DNA of 64,000 nt from positions 645,362 through 709,361 of the forward strand of contig NZ_RJQC01000001.1 in assembly GCF_003725415.1 (NCBI RefSeq), read 5' to 3'. The notes below the pieces were generated by a model. The model was not told where the DNA came from and ran no database searches. It saw only the letters and a list, made by a program, of their open reading frames with translations. The stretch comes from Absicoccus porci. GTDB taxonomy: Bacteria > Bacillota_I > Bacilli_A > Erysipelotrichales > Erysipelotrichaceae. The translations under genes and the position numbers were made by a program. Below are positions 9,368-18,890 of this stretch, piece after piece. Within the stretch, counting starts at the first letter, position 1; every line of letters starts with the position of its first letter.

Positions 9368-11001
9368 TTGAACAATTGATGGTGAAAAACTATATCTTAT
9401 TTGATCATGCTTTAATCGACTTTTCTACCGGTATGAGTGTTATTACAGGAGAGACAGGTGCAGGGAAAAGCTTATTGATTGATGCGATTGGATATCTTTG
9501 TGGCAAGCGTTGTACTTCCAATATCGTACGGAAAGGAAAAGACAAAGCCACCTTACAAATGGTTTTATCGTGTGAAGATCCAACGTTAAGGCAGTATTTG
9601 GAAGAAAATGATTTTGATGTCGAAGATGAATTAATCATCACCCGAACGATTACAACCAATCAGAAGAGTACAATTCGAATCAATCAACAAGTCACTACTT
9701 TGGGGTTTGTACGTCATTTGATGACGCAATTGATTGATATTCATTCGCAAATGGATACCTATCAATTGATCAAACCGGAAACACAATTGGCAGTTTTGGA
9801 TGGATATGCACATACCGATGCTTTAAGAAAACAAGTATCGGTTGTCTATCATACCTATAAAGAACAAAAAGATGCGTATGATTCGTTAGTGAATGAAACG
9901 TTATCGGATGATGAATTGGATTTTGTGACCAATCAATACAATCAAATATGTGAGGCCGATGTGCAACCTGAAGAATTGGATACGTTATTAGCACAAATCA
10001 AACAAAAAGAAGATGCATTGCGTAATCAAGAAATGTATATGGAGAGTTTACGTTCTTTAGAAGAAGAGCAGGGCATCTTAGATCGTTTGTATGCTTTGTT
10101 TAAATCGCTACAGAAAAGTGATGCGATGCAAGAACAAGCGGATCAAATTCGTGATATGTATTATCAATTGGATGATATCAAAGAAACCTTACATCAACAG
10201 ATTGAGGGGACGGATGATTCCGTATCGTTGGATGATCTGCAAGCTCGTGTCTATACCATTCGTGGTTTGTATCAACGCTATGGTGGTTCGTATGAATCGT
10301 TGATGGAAAAGAAAACAGAATTGGAGCAACAAATTGATCGAATCTTACATCGGGAAACAGTTTTGGAACAAAGTAAGGCAAATCTAGAAAAAGCAGAAAA
10401 GGAATATGCGACTTTAGCTCAAAAGTTATCGAAACAACGCAAAGCTTGTTTTGCGGAATTGGAATCGAAGGTCATGTCTCATTGTAAGGATTTGATGTTG
10501 GAGCATTGTCAGTTTCAAATTAAACAAGAAACAAAAACTTATGCAGAGGATGGAATCGATACGATTGCTTTCTATGTTTCGATGAATCCGGGTCAACCAT
10601 TTGTTCCACTCAAAGATAGTGCATCCGGTGGTGAATTGAGTCGATTGATGTTGGCTTTAAAGGTTGTGTTCCAAACTCAAAAGGGTATTGAAACAATTAT
10701 TTTTGATGAAATTGATACCGGTGTGAGTGGTCGTGTGGCTTATGCGATGGGGCAAAAAATGCATACCATTGCTAAATCGTATCAAGTGTTGTGTATTACG
10801 CATTTGGCAAGTGTGGCAGCTTGGGCGGATACACATTATTGTGTGCGAAAAAGCAGTCAGAAGGATTCTACATTCACTTCGATTGAAGAACTAGATGAGG
10901 AATCCAGCTTGATTGAATTAGCAACCATGAGTGCAGGAAAACCAACACCAGCAGCTATTCAAGCTGCCAAGGAATTAAAGGAGCGTGTATCACATGGCTA
11001 G
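9364..11001 (+). CDS. recN: DNA repair protein RecN
   Basis: A 545-residue SMC-like ATPase that acts early in double-strand break repair. The Walker A motif GETGAGKSLLIDAIG lies near residue 30. A long central coiled coil follows (about residues 150-360). The ABC signature DSASGGELSRLMLALK and the Walker B FDEIDTGVSG are near 410-450, and an H-loop histidine is in LCITHLASVAA. Length is normal. The start overlaps the tlyA stop (ATGA), and the 3' end overlaps dinB by eight bases. Confidence 0.95.
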   Translation: MIEQLMVKNYILFDHALIDFSTGMSVITGETGAGKSLLIDAIGYLCGKRCTSNIVRKGKDKATLQMVLSCEDPTLRQYLEENDFDVEDELIITRTITTNQKSTIRINQQVTTLGFVRHLMTQLIDIHSQMDTYQLIKPETQLAVLDGYAHTDALRKQVSVVYHTYKEQKDAYDSLVNETLSDDELDFVTNQYNQICEADVQPEELDTLLAQIKQKEDALRNQEMYMESLRSLEEEQGILDRLYALFKSLQKSDAMQEQADQIRDMYYQLDDIKETLHQQIEGTDDSVSLDDLQARVYTIRGLYQRYGGSYESLMEKKTELEQQIDRILHRETVLEQSKANLEKAEKEYATLAQKLSKQRKACFAELESKVMSHCKDLMLEHCQFQIKQETKTYAEDGIDTIAFYVSMNPGQPFVPLKDSASGGELSRLMLALKVVFQTQKGIETIIFDEIDTGVSGRVAYAMGQKMHTIAKSYQVLCITHLASVAAWADTHYCVRKSSQKDSTFTSIEELDEESSLIELATMSAGKPTPAAIQAAKELKERVSHG

Positions 11002-12166
11002 AGTGATCTTCCATATTGACATCAACGCTTTTTTTGCGTCTTGTGAAGAAAATCGTCATCCTGAATTAAAGGGAAAACCGGTCGCTATTGGTTCCTTATC
11101 GCGGCGAAGCGTCATTTCAACGGCCAACTATAAGGCCAGAGAATATGGCGTACATAGTGCCATGCCTGTCTATGAAGCGTTGCGTAAATGTCCAGACCTT
11201 GAATTAGTGGAATCGGATTATGCCTATTATCGATCTTGCAGTCGGGCTTTTTTTCATTATTTATATAAATATACAAGAGCCATTGAACCGGCAAGTATTG
11301 ATGAATGTTTTATGGATGTCACCGATATTATTATGAAATATCCTCGTCCTTTGGATCTAGCTTTTCAAATTCAACAAGGTGTATATCAAGAAACCGGTTT
11401 GCATGTTTCCATTGGCGTAGCACCAACCAAATTCTTAGCGAAGATGGCAAGTGATATGCGTAAGCCACATGGGATTACGGTTTTACGGAAAGCGGAATTG
11501 GCCCAAAAACTTTGGCCTTTACCTATTGAATCGATGGTTGGGATTGGTAAACGATCGGTACCTAAACTGCAAAAAATTGGCATTTATACGATTGGTGATT
11601 TTGCGAGTCCAGAAAATGAGAATAAGATCTTGCGTATACTTGGTCCTAGTAGTTTTTCTTTGATTCAAAAAGCACAGGGAAAAAGTAGTGATCGTTTGTC
11701 GTATTCCACTACGCATAAAAGTGTTTCGATTTCTGAAACTTTTGAAAATGATTTATATGCGATGGATGAAGTATTATCACAAGCTCGGCATTTAACGTTT
11801 GCGTTATCGCAAAAAATGAAGAAAGAAAATTATATGGGAAAAATGATTTCCTTAACGATGCGTGATATTCATTTTCATAATATTGTTCGTTCGCAGACGT
11901 TTCGTGAATATACAAACAATGCTAATATCATGTATGAAGCCATTCGTAATTTGATTGATCAAAATTTTGAAGAGGATCTTGGCTATCGTCATTTAGCTAT
12001 TCATATGGGTTCTTTAAAAGATGCGAAAGAAATTATTGTGCAACCAACGATGTTTGAACAGCCAAAGGAAACGACGGATATGATTTTGTCGCAGTTAAAT
12101 CGTCAAATTGAGGGTATTCATTTGATAAAAGCAAGTGATTTATTGAAGGAGCCAAAGGATGCGTAA
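10994..12166 (+). CDS. dinB: DNA polymerase IV (Y family)
   Basis: A 390-residue translesion polymerase. Catalytic motifs are present: IFHIDINAFFASCEE near the start, SRRSVISTANYKAREYGVHSAMP, and SIDECFMDVT near residue 100. The thumb (MVGIGKRSVPKLQKIGIYTIGDFA) and little-finger regions follow. The start at 10994 is three codons inside the longest frame; it places HID at the family position and has GGAG about eleven bases upstream. It overlaps recN and then the methyltransferase gene by eight bases each, so it belongs to the same operon. Confidence 0.92.
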   Translation: MARVIFHIDINAFFASCEENRHPELKGKPVAIGSLSRRSVISTANYKAREYGVHSAMPVYEALRKCPDLELVESDYAYYRSCSRAFFHYLYKYTRAIEPASIDECFMDVTDIIMKYPRPLDLAFQIQQGVYQETGLHVSIGVAPTKFLAKMASDMRKPHGITVLRKAELAQKLWPLPIESMVGIGKRSVPKLQKIGIYTIGDFASPENENKILRILGPSSFSLIQKAQGKSSDRLSYSTTHKSVSISETFENDLYAMDEVLSQARHLTFALSQKMKKENYMGKMISLTMRDIHFHNIVRSQTFREYTNNANIMYEAIRNLIDQNFEEDLGYRHLAIHMGSLKDAKEIIVQPTMFEQPKETTDMILSQLNRQIEGIHLIKASDLLKEPKDA

Positions 12167-12806
12167 GGATTATTTTTTAAGGGAGGATCTAGTGTTGTAT
12201 CAAGATCAGGACGCTTTTTGTTTCAATACAGATACAAAGTTTTTAGCTCGTTTTATGGAGTTAAGAAAAAATGAGGTTGTCTTAGATATCGGAACAAATA
12301 ATGGCGCTTTATTATTAGCAGCCGATCAATACCCGATTCAATTGATGATTGGGGTCGAAGTCTTAGAAGAAGCAGCAAAGCTAGCACAATTGAATGCGGA
12401 TACATTTTTTACCCATCCAACAACGATCATCAATCAACGGATTCAGGATGTACAAATAAATCCTGTGGATGTGATTGTCTCCAATCCGCCTTATTTTCGT
12501 GATGAAGCAACCAATCCAGGGGTAAAGATGAATCGTCGACAGATGGGACGCATTGAAAAGAATCTGACGTTGGTTGAATTGATTGAAAATGCGAATCGAC
12601 TATTAAAGAGCAATGGGCGTTTTTATTTTGTGCATCGATGCAACCGTTTGAATGAAATCGTACAGTGTTTATTTGCACATCATTTTTGTATCAAACATAT
12701 ACAAATTGCTTATACAAAAGAGAAACAAATAGCGAAAACTGTCTGTATTGAAGCCATTAAAGAAGGACATTGTGATTGTGAGGTCTTACCGCCTTATTTT
12801 ATCTAG
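12159..12806 (+). CDS. TrmN6/YabB-like N6-adenine methyltransferase
   Basis: A 215-residue Rossmann-fold methyltransferase. The SAM motif VLDIGTNNGALLLA lies near residue 42, an acidic residue follows in GVEVLEEA, and the catalytic NPPY is in VIVSNPPYFRDE near 110. This layout, with the early FCFNTDTKFLARF segment, matches the TrmN6/YfiC group that methylates adenine 37 of a valine tRNA. A GIY-YIG partner gene often found next to it is not here. Exact tRNA target is inferred from the family. Confidence 0.82.
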   Translation: MRKDYFLREDLVLYQDQDAFCFNTDTKFLARFMELRKNEVVLDIGTNNGALLLAADQYPIQLMIGVEVLEEAAKLAQLNADTFFTHPTTIINQRIQDVQINPVDVIVSNPPYFRDEATNPGVKMNRRQMGRIEKNLTLVELIENANRLLKSNGRFYFVHRCNRLNEIVQCLFAHHFCIKHIQIAYTKEKQIAKTVCIEAIKEGHCDCEVLPPYFI

Positions 12807-12844
12807 GTATTAGATTGGTCTTGAATTGGTAAGCGTGTTAAAAT

Positions 12845-13756
12845 ATGGACATGAAGCTAAAAGAGGCAATCGATGATTACTTGATCAATGGTAGGGTCGT
12901 AGCTCAAAAAAGTTCAAAAACAATGGATGCGTATCAACACAATTTGGTTGTATATGCAAAGTATCTGGAAAACGAATCGATCATCAATGTTGAGGATATT
13001 ACCATATTGCAGATTGATTCCTTTTTGAATGTATATGCACTGGATCATGTAGCAAGCAGTGTCAATCAAATGATTGCGACGTTACATTCGTTTCATAAAT
13101 TTACGTCTTTGAATCATCCGGAATATAAAGATCCAACGACGAGTTTGCGTGGTATCAACAACAATCGGCATTTACCGGTGTATTGTTCCATAGCGGATTT
13201 AAAAAAGTTATTTGAATCGTTTGGTTCTTCCAATCAAGATATTTATCATAAGACCATTTTAGTGGTTTTGTACTCTTGTGGGCTTCGTGTGAGTGAATTA
13301 TGTGATCTTCGATGCAATGATGTACATCTATCGCAACAAATTGTCAAAGTCAAAGGGAAGGGTGATAAAGAAAGAATTATCCCAATGGCGTCTGCTTGTT
13401 GTGAACAGATTGAAGAATATATGCGTTTGGTACGATGTGACTGGGATAAAAAACACATCCCTCAATTGTTTGTGAATCGATTGGGTCATCCTTGTACGCG
13501 TCAATATGTGCATCATCTGATCAAAGAGAAAGTCAATGCGTTGGATTTGGATCCACGGATTTCAGCACATAGTTTTCGGCATAGTTTTGCGACACATCTG
13601 TTGGATGGCCATGCTGATTTGCGTATCGTGCAGGAATTATTAGGCCATAGTGATATTCAAACGACGCAGATTTATACACATATTCAATCCGATCGCTTAA
13701 AAAATACGTATGATTCATACTTTTTATGGACGGATAAAAAAGAGGAGGAAAAATAG
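12845..13756 (+). CDS. Tyrosine site-specific recombinase (XerC/XerD-like)
   Basis: A 303-residue tyrosine recombinase. A SAM-like N-terminal domain (DYLINGRVVAQKSSKTMDAYQHNL) precedes the catalytic domain. The active-site set is complete: Arg in SCGLRVSELCDL, Lys in VKGKGDKERIIP, HSFRH, the late His in LLGHSDIQTT and the nucleophile Tyr in IYTHI. Length and position in a core gene run suit a chromosome-dimer recombinase rather than a phage integrase. A weak ribosome binding site means the start is less certain than the rest. Confidence 0.85.
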   Translation: MDMKLKEAIDDYLINGRVVAQKSSKTMDAYQHNLVVYAKYLENESIINVEDITILQIDSFLNVYALDHVASSVNQMIATLHSFHKFTSLNHPEYKDPTTSLRGINNNRHLPVYCSIADLKKLFESFGSSNQDIYHKTILVVLYSCGLRVSELCDLRCNDVHLSQQIVKVKGKGDKERIIPMASACCEQIEEYMRLVRCDWDKKHIPQLFVNRLGHPCTRQYVHHLIKEKVNALDLDPRISAHSFRHSFATHLLDGHADLRIVQELLGHSDIQTTQIYTHIQSDRLKNTYDSYFLWTDKKEEEK

Positions 13757-13757
13757 T

Positions 13758-14591
13758 ATGTCTTGTGAAGGTTGTCCAAATGCTGGAAATTGCAATAAGG
13801 ATGCAAGTACTTGTGGTGTAGAAACAAATCCAAAAAATCATATTAAAGATGTAGTAGCTGTAATGAGTGGTAAGGGTGGTGTTGGTAAATCAACCATGAC
13901 TGTCCTTTTAGCGAAATCATTAGCTGCACAAGGGAAAAAAGTGGGTATCATGGATGCCGATATCACGGGGCCTAGTATTCCTCGTTTAATGGGGGTTGAA
14001 GATCAGCATGCATATGGCACCAAAGAGAATGAGATCTTACCGGTAGTTGTCGATGACATCAAATTAATGTCTTTAAATTTCATGGTAGAAAATGAAAGTG
14101 AACCCGTTATTTGGCGAGGTCCGATCGTGGGTAATGTTGTCAAACAATTTTATACCGATGTTCTATGGGAAGATCTGGATGTTTTATTGATCGATATGCC
14201 TCCAGGAACGGGAGATGTTGCCTTAACGATCATGCAGTCTTTGCCTTTAAAAGGTGTTGTGATGGTATCTACACCACAACCAATGGTTTCCATGATTGTT
14301 GAAAAAGCTATCCATATGTGTGAAAAGATGGATATCCCTGTCTTGGGTCTCATTGAAAATATGGCATATTTGGAATGTCCAAATTGTCATGAACATATTG
14401 ATTTCTACAATAAAGAAGAATTGGATACGTTCTTGAAAAAGGTTAAGGTGCCTTGTTATGGTATGTTGCCACAAGTGGATCTATTGCGTGATATCAATAT
14501 GTATAGTCAAAGTTATACCTTAGAGCAACAAGAAAAGACTATGGATCTGATGAAAGAGATTGCGCAAAGAATGTGTGATGATCTGCAATAA
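13758..14591 (+). CDS. Mrp/Nbp35-type Fe-S cluster carrier ATPase
   Basis: A 277-residue P-loop ATPase of the Mrp/Nbp35 group, thought to hold and pass on Fe-S clusters. The deviant Walker A SGKGGVGKST lies near residue 38. DADITGPSIPRLMG and LLIDMPPGTGDV follow. The paired cysteine motif YLECPNCHE is near residue 205, where such proteins bridge a cluster between subunits. The first 20 residues carry four more cysteines (CEGCPNAGNCNKDASTC), a cluster-binding extension more like Nbp35 than the short Mrp. AGGAGG precedes the ATG; the longer frame from 13710 runs back into the recombinase gene and is not needed. Confidence 0.88.
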   Translation: MSCEGCPNAGNCNKDASTCGVETNPKNHIKDVVAVMSGKGGVGKSTMTVLLAKSLAAQGKKVGIMDADITGPSIPRLMGVEDQHAYGTKENEILPVVVDDIKLMSLNFMVENESEPVIWRGPIVGNVVKQFYTDVLWEDLDVLLIDMPPGTGDVALTIMQSLPLKGVVMVSTPQPMVSMIVEKAIHMCEKMDIPVLGLIENMAYLECPNCHEHIDFYNKEELDTFLKKVKVPCYGMLPQVDLLRDINMYSQSYTLEQQEKTMDLMKEIAQRMCDDLQ

Positions 14592-15229
14592 TGGAATATC
14601 AGTGGATCAAAAATAAACGTTATAAGAATGTTTCCCTACGAATAAAAGATGGACAAATCATTGTCACAAGTCCTGTGCAAACTTCCAAAGAATTTGTGGA
14701 TACTTTCGTTAACCAGCATACCCATTGGATTCAAAAACAATTGGCTGCCTATGAGGCTATACCAAGAATTCGTCCAGGCATGACTTTGTTTATTTTGGAA
14801 CGTCCATATAAAGTGGTTATGGGTGATGTTTGTGCTATTAACTTGGATAAAGAAACCATCACGATCGATGGCAATGAGAAACATTGGCAAGTTCTCTTAA
14901 AAGAGATTGCCCAAAATCAAATCACGCCGCGTTTTCATCAGTGGGAACAGGCCATGGGCTATTCGAATTTGACGATTCGTTATGGCTATTATGCATCCAA
15001 GTGGGGAAGCTGTCGAAAGGATATGGGTGTGATTGCACTTAGCACAAAATTATTATTTGTGGATTGGGAAGAAGTGGATTCCGTTATCGTTCATGAATTG
15101 TGTCATATGAAATATCCCAATCATTCCCAAGCTTTTTACCAAGAAGTTTTAGATTGGATGCCAAATTATTGGGAAGTTCATAAACATTTGATTCATCATT
15201 GCATTCCTGTACTTGAAAAGAAAGGATGA
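14591..15229 (+). CDS. YgjP-like metal-dependent hydrolase (DUF45)
   Basis: A 212-residue protein of the YgjP/DUF45 family. The zinc motif HELCHMKYPNHSQAFY (HExxH, near residue 168) and the preceding KWGSCRKDMGVIALSTKLLF are the family's hallmarks. Members look like small metallopeptidases, but a substrate is not established. The ATG immediately abuts the stop codon of the Mrp gene. The stop codon lies inside the stem of the terminator that follows. Confidence 0.85.
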   Translation: MEYQWIKNKRYKNVSLRIKDGQIIVTSPVQTSKEFVDTFVNQHTHWIQKQLAAYEAIPRIRPGMTLFILERPYKVVMGDVCAINLDKETITIDGNEKHWQVLLKEIAQNQITPRFHQWEQAMGYSNLTIRYGYYASKWGSCRKDMGVIALSTKLLFVDWEEVDSVIVHELCHMKYPNHSQAFYQEVLDWMPNYWEVHKHLIHHCIPVLEKKG

Positions 15230-15252
15230 CCGTTTGGTCATCCTCATTTTTT
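15224..15252. terminator. Bidirectional terminator between convergent genes
   Basis: A near-perfect stem (GGATGACC/GGTCATCC, 15224-15243) has T-rich sequence on both sides: TCATTTTTTAT rightward and TTTCTTTTC leftward. It can end both the forward operon and purB. Confidence 0.85.
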
Positions 15253-16687
15253 ATACATTGATTTGTGCTTCAATACCTAATTCATCACTATGCTTTGCTA
15301 AGATTGGATCGATATATTCAGCAAAGAATTCTTCGGTTTGTTGAACCGAACGACCAACATAATGGATTGGTTCCATATGGGATTCGATTTGTTCTTTGGT
15401 CATACCGAATTTTGGATCATTCGCAATACGATCAATCAAATCATTTGGTTTTCCTTCTTCTTTAACAACTTTACCTGCTGCCATCGAATGTTCACGAATC
15501 AATTCATGTAATTCTTGGCGATCACCACCAGCTTTTACGGCATCCATCATGATATTTTCTGTGGCCATGAATGGTAATTCTTTCAATAAATCGGCTTCCA
15601 CAACTTTTGGATAGACGACCATGCCATCGGTAATATTTAAATATAAATCTAAGATACCATCGGTTGCTAAGAAAGCTTCCGCGATACTGATTCGTTTATT
15701 GGCAGAATCATCCAGCGTTCTTTCAAACCATTGTTCACTGGCTGTCATAGCAGGGTTTAAAGAATCGGCAATGACATAACGGGCTAAGGAACCCATACGT
15801 TCCGAACGCATTGGATTACGCTTATAAGCCATAGCGCTTGATCCGATTTGACCTTTTTCAAATGGTTCCTCGACTTCTTTCATGTGTTGCAACAAACGAA
15901 TATCATTGGAAAATTTATGTGCACTTTGTGCAACGCCAACCAAGGCATTGATGACTTGCGTATCATATTTTCGGGTATAGGTTTGTCCAGAAACAGGGAA
16001 GTAGTGATCATATCCAAGCTTTTCACAGATTTTCTTATCCAAAGCTTTCACTTTATCGGTATCATTATTGAATAATTCCATGAAACTGGCTTGAGTTCCG
16101 GTTGTTCCTTTGCAGCCTAATAATCTTTTATTTTCTAATAAGTGTTCAATTTCTAAATAGTCCATGTATAGGTCTTGGGCCCATAGAGATGCTCGTTTTC
16201 CAATCGTTGTAGGTTGGGCTGGTTGAAAATGGGTAAAGGCCAAGCATGGCATATCTTTGTATTCTAAGGCAAATTTTTTTAATTGTGCCAATACATTGAC
16301 GATCTTTTTTTGTACTAATTCCAAAGCTTCATGCATGATGATCAAATCTGTATTGTCCCCTACATAACAGCTCGTAGCACCTAAATGAATGATTCCTTTT
16401 GCTTTTGGACATTGTACACCATAGGCATACACATGACTCATAACATCATGACGAACGATTTTTTCACGGGCTTGAGCGACATCGTAGTTGATATCGTCTT
16501 TGTGGGCAATCAATTCTTCAATTTGTTCATCGGTAATATCGAGGCCTAATTCTTGTTCGGATTGAGCTAATGCGATCCAAAGTCTTCTCCAAGTACGAAA
16601 TTTTTTATCATTTGAAAATAATGCTTGCATTTCTTTTGACGCATATCGTTGCGACAAAGGGGATTGATAATATGCAGTTTGTGCCAT
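15251..16687 (-). CDS. purB: Adenylosuccinate lyase
   Basis: A 478-residue PurB. It splits succinyl-AICAR and adenylosuccinate in purine synthesis. Signature regions are seen: the early SPLSQRYASKEM, HDVMSHVYAYG, the histidine-containing GATSCYVGDNTDL, LAFTHFQPAQPTTIGKR, and the fumarase-type signature GSSAMAYKRNPMRSE near residue 285. Length is that of the longer PurB group. It stands alone on the minus strand with its own promoter, back to back with murT. Confidence 0.95.
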   Translation of the reverse strand: MAQTAYYQSPLSQRYASKEMQALFSNDKKFRTWRRLWIALAQSEQELGLDITDEQIEELIAHKDDINYDVAQAREKIVRHDVMSHVYAYGVQCPKAKGIIHLGATSCYVGDNTDLIIMHEALELVQKKIVNVLAQLKKFALEYKDMPCLAFTHFQPAQPTTIGKRASLWAQDLYMDYLEIEHLLENKRLLGCKGTTGTQASFMELFNNDTDKVKALDKKICEKLGYDHYFPVSGQTYTRKYDTQVINALVGVAQSAHKFSNDIRLLQHMKEVEEPFEKGQIGSSAMAYKRNPMRSERMGSLARYVIADSLNPAMTASEQWFERTLDDSANKRISIAEAFLATDGILDLYLNITDGMVVYPKVVEADLLKELPFMATENIMMDAVKAGGDRQELHELIREHSMAAGKVVKEEGKPNDLIDRIANDPKFGMTKEQIESHMEPIHYVGRSVQQTEEFFAEYIDPILAKHSDELGIEAQINV

Positions 16688-16713
16688 TTGTTTTCCTCCA
16701 TTACAATACCTTT

Positions 16714-16742
16714 ATTATACGTGAGTACAAATACCAATTCAA
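16714..16742 (-). promoter_or_regulatory. Promoter of purB
   Basis: On the minus strand TTGAAT (16742-16737) and a perfect TATAAT (16719-16714) are 17 bases apart. A GGAGG ribosome binding site and the purB ATG follow. Confidence 0.8.
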
Positions 16743-16754
16743 TTTAATTTCGTG

Positions 16755-16760
16755 TATAAT
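16755..16760 (+). promoter_or_regulatory. -10 element for murT-gatD
   Basis: A perfect TATAAT lies 27 bases before the murT ATG, with AAAGGAG in between. No good -35 is visible at 17 bases. The site lies just beyond the -35 of the divergent purB promoter, so the two promoters are packed back to back. Confidence 0.55.
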
Positions 16761-16786
16761 TAGGGACGTATAAAAGGAGAAGCCAA

Positions 16787-18100
16787 ATGAAGCATCTTTC
16801 TATTTTAGCAACGAAAATGAGTTCATCCTTATTACATCTGATTGGCCATGGTGGTTCTATGCCTGGTGAAATCGGTTTGAAATTGGATAAAAATATATTA
16901 TCGAAATTAAAAATCAATGGTCCGGTTATCTTAGTAACTGGAACAAATGGAAAAACAAGTACTGCTAATATGATCACTGATTTATTAGTAAACGATGGAT
17001 ATGATGTCATTTCCAATCGTAAAGGTGATAATTTGAAAGCTGGTATTACAACAACCTTATTAACGAATAGTTCTTTATCTGGAAAGGTGAAAGCCAATGC
17101 GATTGTCTTGGAAGTGGATGAATTAAATGTTCGTCATATTCTACCTTATCTTCCCGTTACTGCATTAGTCGTAACCAATTTTTTCCGTGATCAACTGGAT
17201 CGTGCCCGAGAAATGGAACAATTGATTCTTTCCATTGAAAAGGTATTGCCAAACTATCAGGGAGAATTGATTTTGAATGGCAATGATCCCAATGTAGTTC
17301 GTTTAGCTTATAAAGCATCAAAAGCACATGCTACCTATTTTGGTATGGATAAAAATAAATATAGTGTAGATCATACCAATGAGGCCAGTGAAGGGAAATT
17401 CTGTCCGCTTTGTGGCCATAAATTAGAATATGCATATTATCAATATTCCCATATTGGTAAATTTCATTGTAGTGCTTGTGATTTTCAAACGCCGCCATTG
17501 GATATTGAATTACAAGATATTGATTTAGATAAAGAAACATTTACGTGTGATGGCATTGATTTTCACTCGCCGTATGAAGGTATGTATTCGATGTATAATT
17601 GTGCAGCTATCTTAGCTGTAGCTAAGGTATGTAAGATTTCCATGGATGTAGCTAAAAAAGTATTTGCCCATGCACCACAACCGAAAGGAAGAAATGAGAA
17701 GTTTGAAAAGAATGGACATTTTTGTATCTTAAATTTGGTGAAAAATCCAACGGGTGCCAATGAAGTCATGAAAGTCATTGAAAGAGATACAAATCCAAAA
17801 AAAGTTTGTATCGTATTAAATGATCGTGAACAAGATGGTACCGATGTATCTTGGATCTATGATACCTTCTTTGAAAAGATCATTACAGATGAAACCAAAG
17901 AAATTGTTTGTACGGGATTACGTGCCAATGATATGGCTTTACGTATTTATTATGGCGGTTATCAAGGATCGATTCGTGTAATATCCCAGCTGCAAGATGC
18001 GATTCATCAAGCTTTTCAGGATATTGATCGAACCTATGTGGTCGCAACGTATACGGCTTTGTTGCCAGCTCGTGGAGCCATCGTAAAGGAGATGGAATGA
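16787..18100 (+). CDS. murT: Lipid II isoglutaminyl synthase, MurT subunit
   Basis: A 437-residue Mur-ligase-like protein. With GatD it amidates the alpha-carboxyl of D-glutamate in lipid II. The ATP loop VTGTNGKTSTANMITD lies near residue 50. A four-cysteine zinc ribbon (CPLCGHKLEY...HCSACDF, near residues 205-230) is characteristic of MurT and absent from ordinary Mur ligases. The C-terminal DUF1727-like domain carries NDREQDGTDVSWIYD. gatD follows after four bases. Confidence 0.93.
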   Translation: MKHLSILATKMSSSLLHLIGHGGSMPGEIGLKLDKNILSKLKINGPVILVTGTNGKTSTANMITDLLVNDGYDVISNRKGDNLKAGITTTLLTNSSLSGKVKANAIVLEVDELNVRHILPYLPVTALVVTNFFRDQLDRAREMEQLILSIEKVLPNYQGELILNGNDPNVVRLAYKASKAHATYFGMDKNKYSVDHTNEASEGKFCPLCGHKLEYAYYQYSHIGKFHCSACDFQTPPLDIELQDIDLDKETFTCDGIDFHSPYEGMYSMYNCAAILAVAKVCKISMDVAKKVFAHAPQPKGRNEKFEKNGHFCILNLVKNPTGANEVMKVIERDTNPKKVCIVLNDREQDGTDVSWIYDTFFEKIITDETKEIVCTGLRANDMALRIYYGGYQGSIRVISQLQDAIHQAFQDIDRTYVVATYTALLPARGAIVKEME

Positions 18101-18104
18101 ATCT

Positions 18105-18860
18105 ATGGAACAAGTAATGAAAGTTTGTTGGATGTATCATGACATCATGGATCTATATGGAGATAAAGGAAATATCATGACCTTAAAGAAACGGTGTTTG
18201 GATCGTGGAATTGGTTTTGATTTGCATACTTGCGGGATTGGTCAACAAGATGATCTTTCCACCTATGATTTGATCTTTTTAGGTGGTGGTGCCGATAAAG
18301 AACAAATTTCTTTAATTCCGGATCTCTTGCAACGAAAAGAAAACATCCAAAAAGCAATGGATGAAAATACGTTTATTTTATTGATTTGTGGTGGTTATCA
18401 GTTGTTTGGTCAATATTATATTGCCGCAAATGGTGAAAAAATAGCGGGTCTCGGTTTTTATCCGTATTATACAGATACTGGAAAAATGGGCTCTCGTTGC
18501 ATTGGTAATATTGTGATCGATGCTCAATTGGATGAAATTCATACAAAAATTATTGGTTTTGAGAATCATGGTGGTCAAACTTTGGGTGTCACAAAGCCAT
18601 TGGGAAAAGTATTGTCTGGATATGGAAATGCGTTTGATGCAGGATTTGAAGGTTTCTATGACGGTAAAGTCTTAGGTACGTATTTACATGGTCCTTTGTT
18701 GCCAAAAAATCCGGATGTTGCAGATTTTGTTATTTATAAAGCATTGAAGAAAAGAAATCCAAATATGCAATTTAAAGATTTGACACCACTGACCAATCCT
18801 TATGATCAAGCAGCTCGTGAAGTATTACTGACCAGAATGCATATTGAAGAAGATAAATAA
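18105..18860 (+). CDS. gatD: Lipid II isoglutaminyl synthase, glutaminase subunit GatD
   Basis: A 251-residue class I-type glutamine amidotransferase that releases ammonia for MurT. The catalytic cysteine is in LLICGGYQLFGQYY (near residue 94) and the catalytic histidine in GTYLHGPLLPKNPDVADF (near 190). The N-terminus VCWMYHDIMDLYGDKGNI matches the family. It is coupled to murT in one transcript and followed by a strong terminator. Confidence 0.93.
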   Translation: MEQVMKVCWMYHDIMDLYGDKGNIMTLKKRCLDRGIGFDLHTCGIGQQDDLSTYDLIFLGGGADKEQISLIPDLLQRKENIQKAMDENTFILLICGGYQLFGQYYIAANGEKIAGLGFYPYYTDTGKMGSRCIGNIVIDAQLDEIHTKIIGFENHGGQTLGVTKPLGKVLSGYGNAFDAGFEGFYDGKVLGTYLHGPLLPKNPDVADFVIYKALKKRNPNMQFKDLTPLTNPYDQAAREVLLTRMHIEEDK

Positions 18861-18890
18861 AACGCAGGGGCATTTAAGCTTCTGCGTTTT
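18859..18890. terminator. Bidirectional terminator after gatD
   Basis: An interrupted stem (AAAACGCAG.../CTGCGTTTT, 18859-18890) has A residues on the left and T residues on the right, so it works in both directions. The stop codon of the minus-strand DUF1836 gene lies in its loop. Confidence 0.8.

Noticed and set aside
12845-13756. Phage integrase marking a mobile element in the core region
   Set aside because: It lies in a gene run of housekeeping functions with no att-like repeats and has the length and pattern of XerC/XerD.
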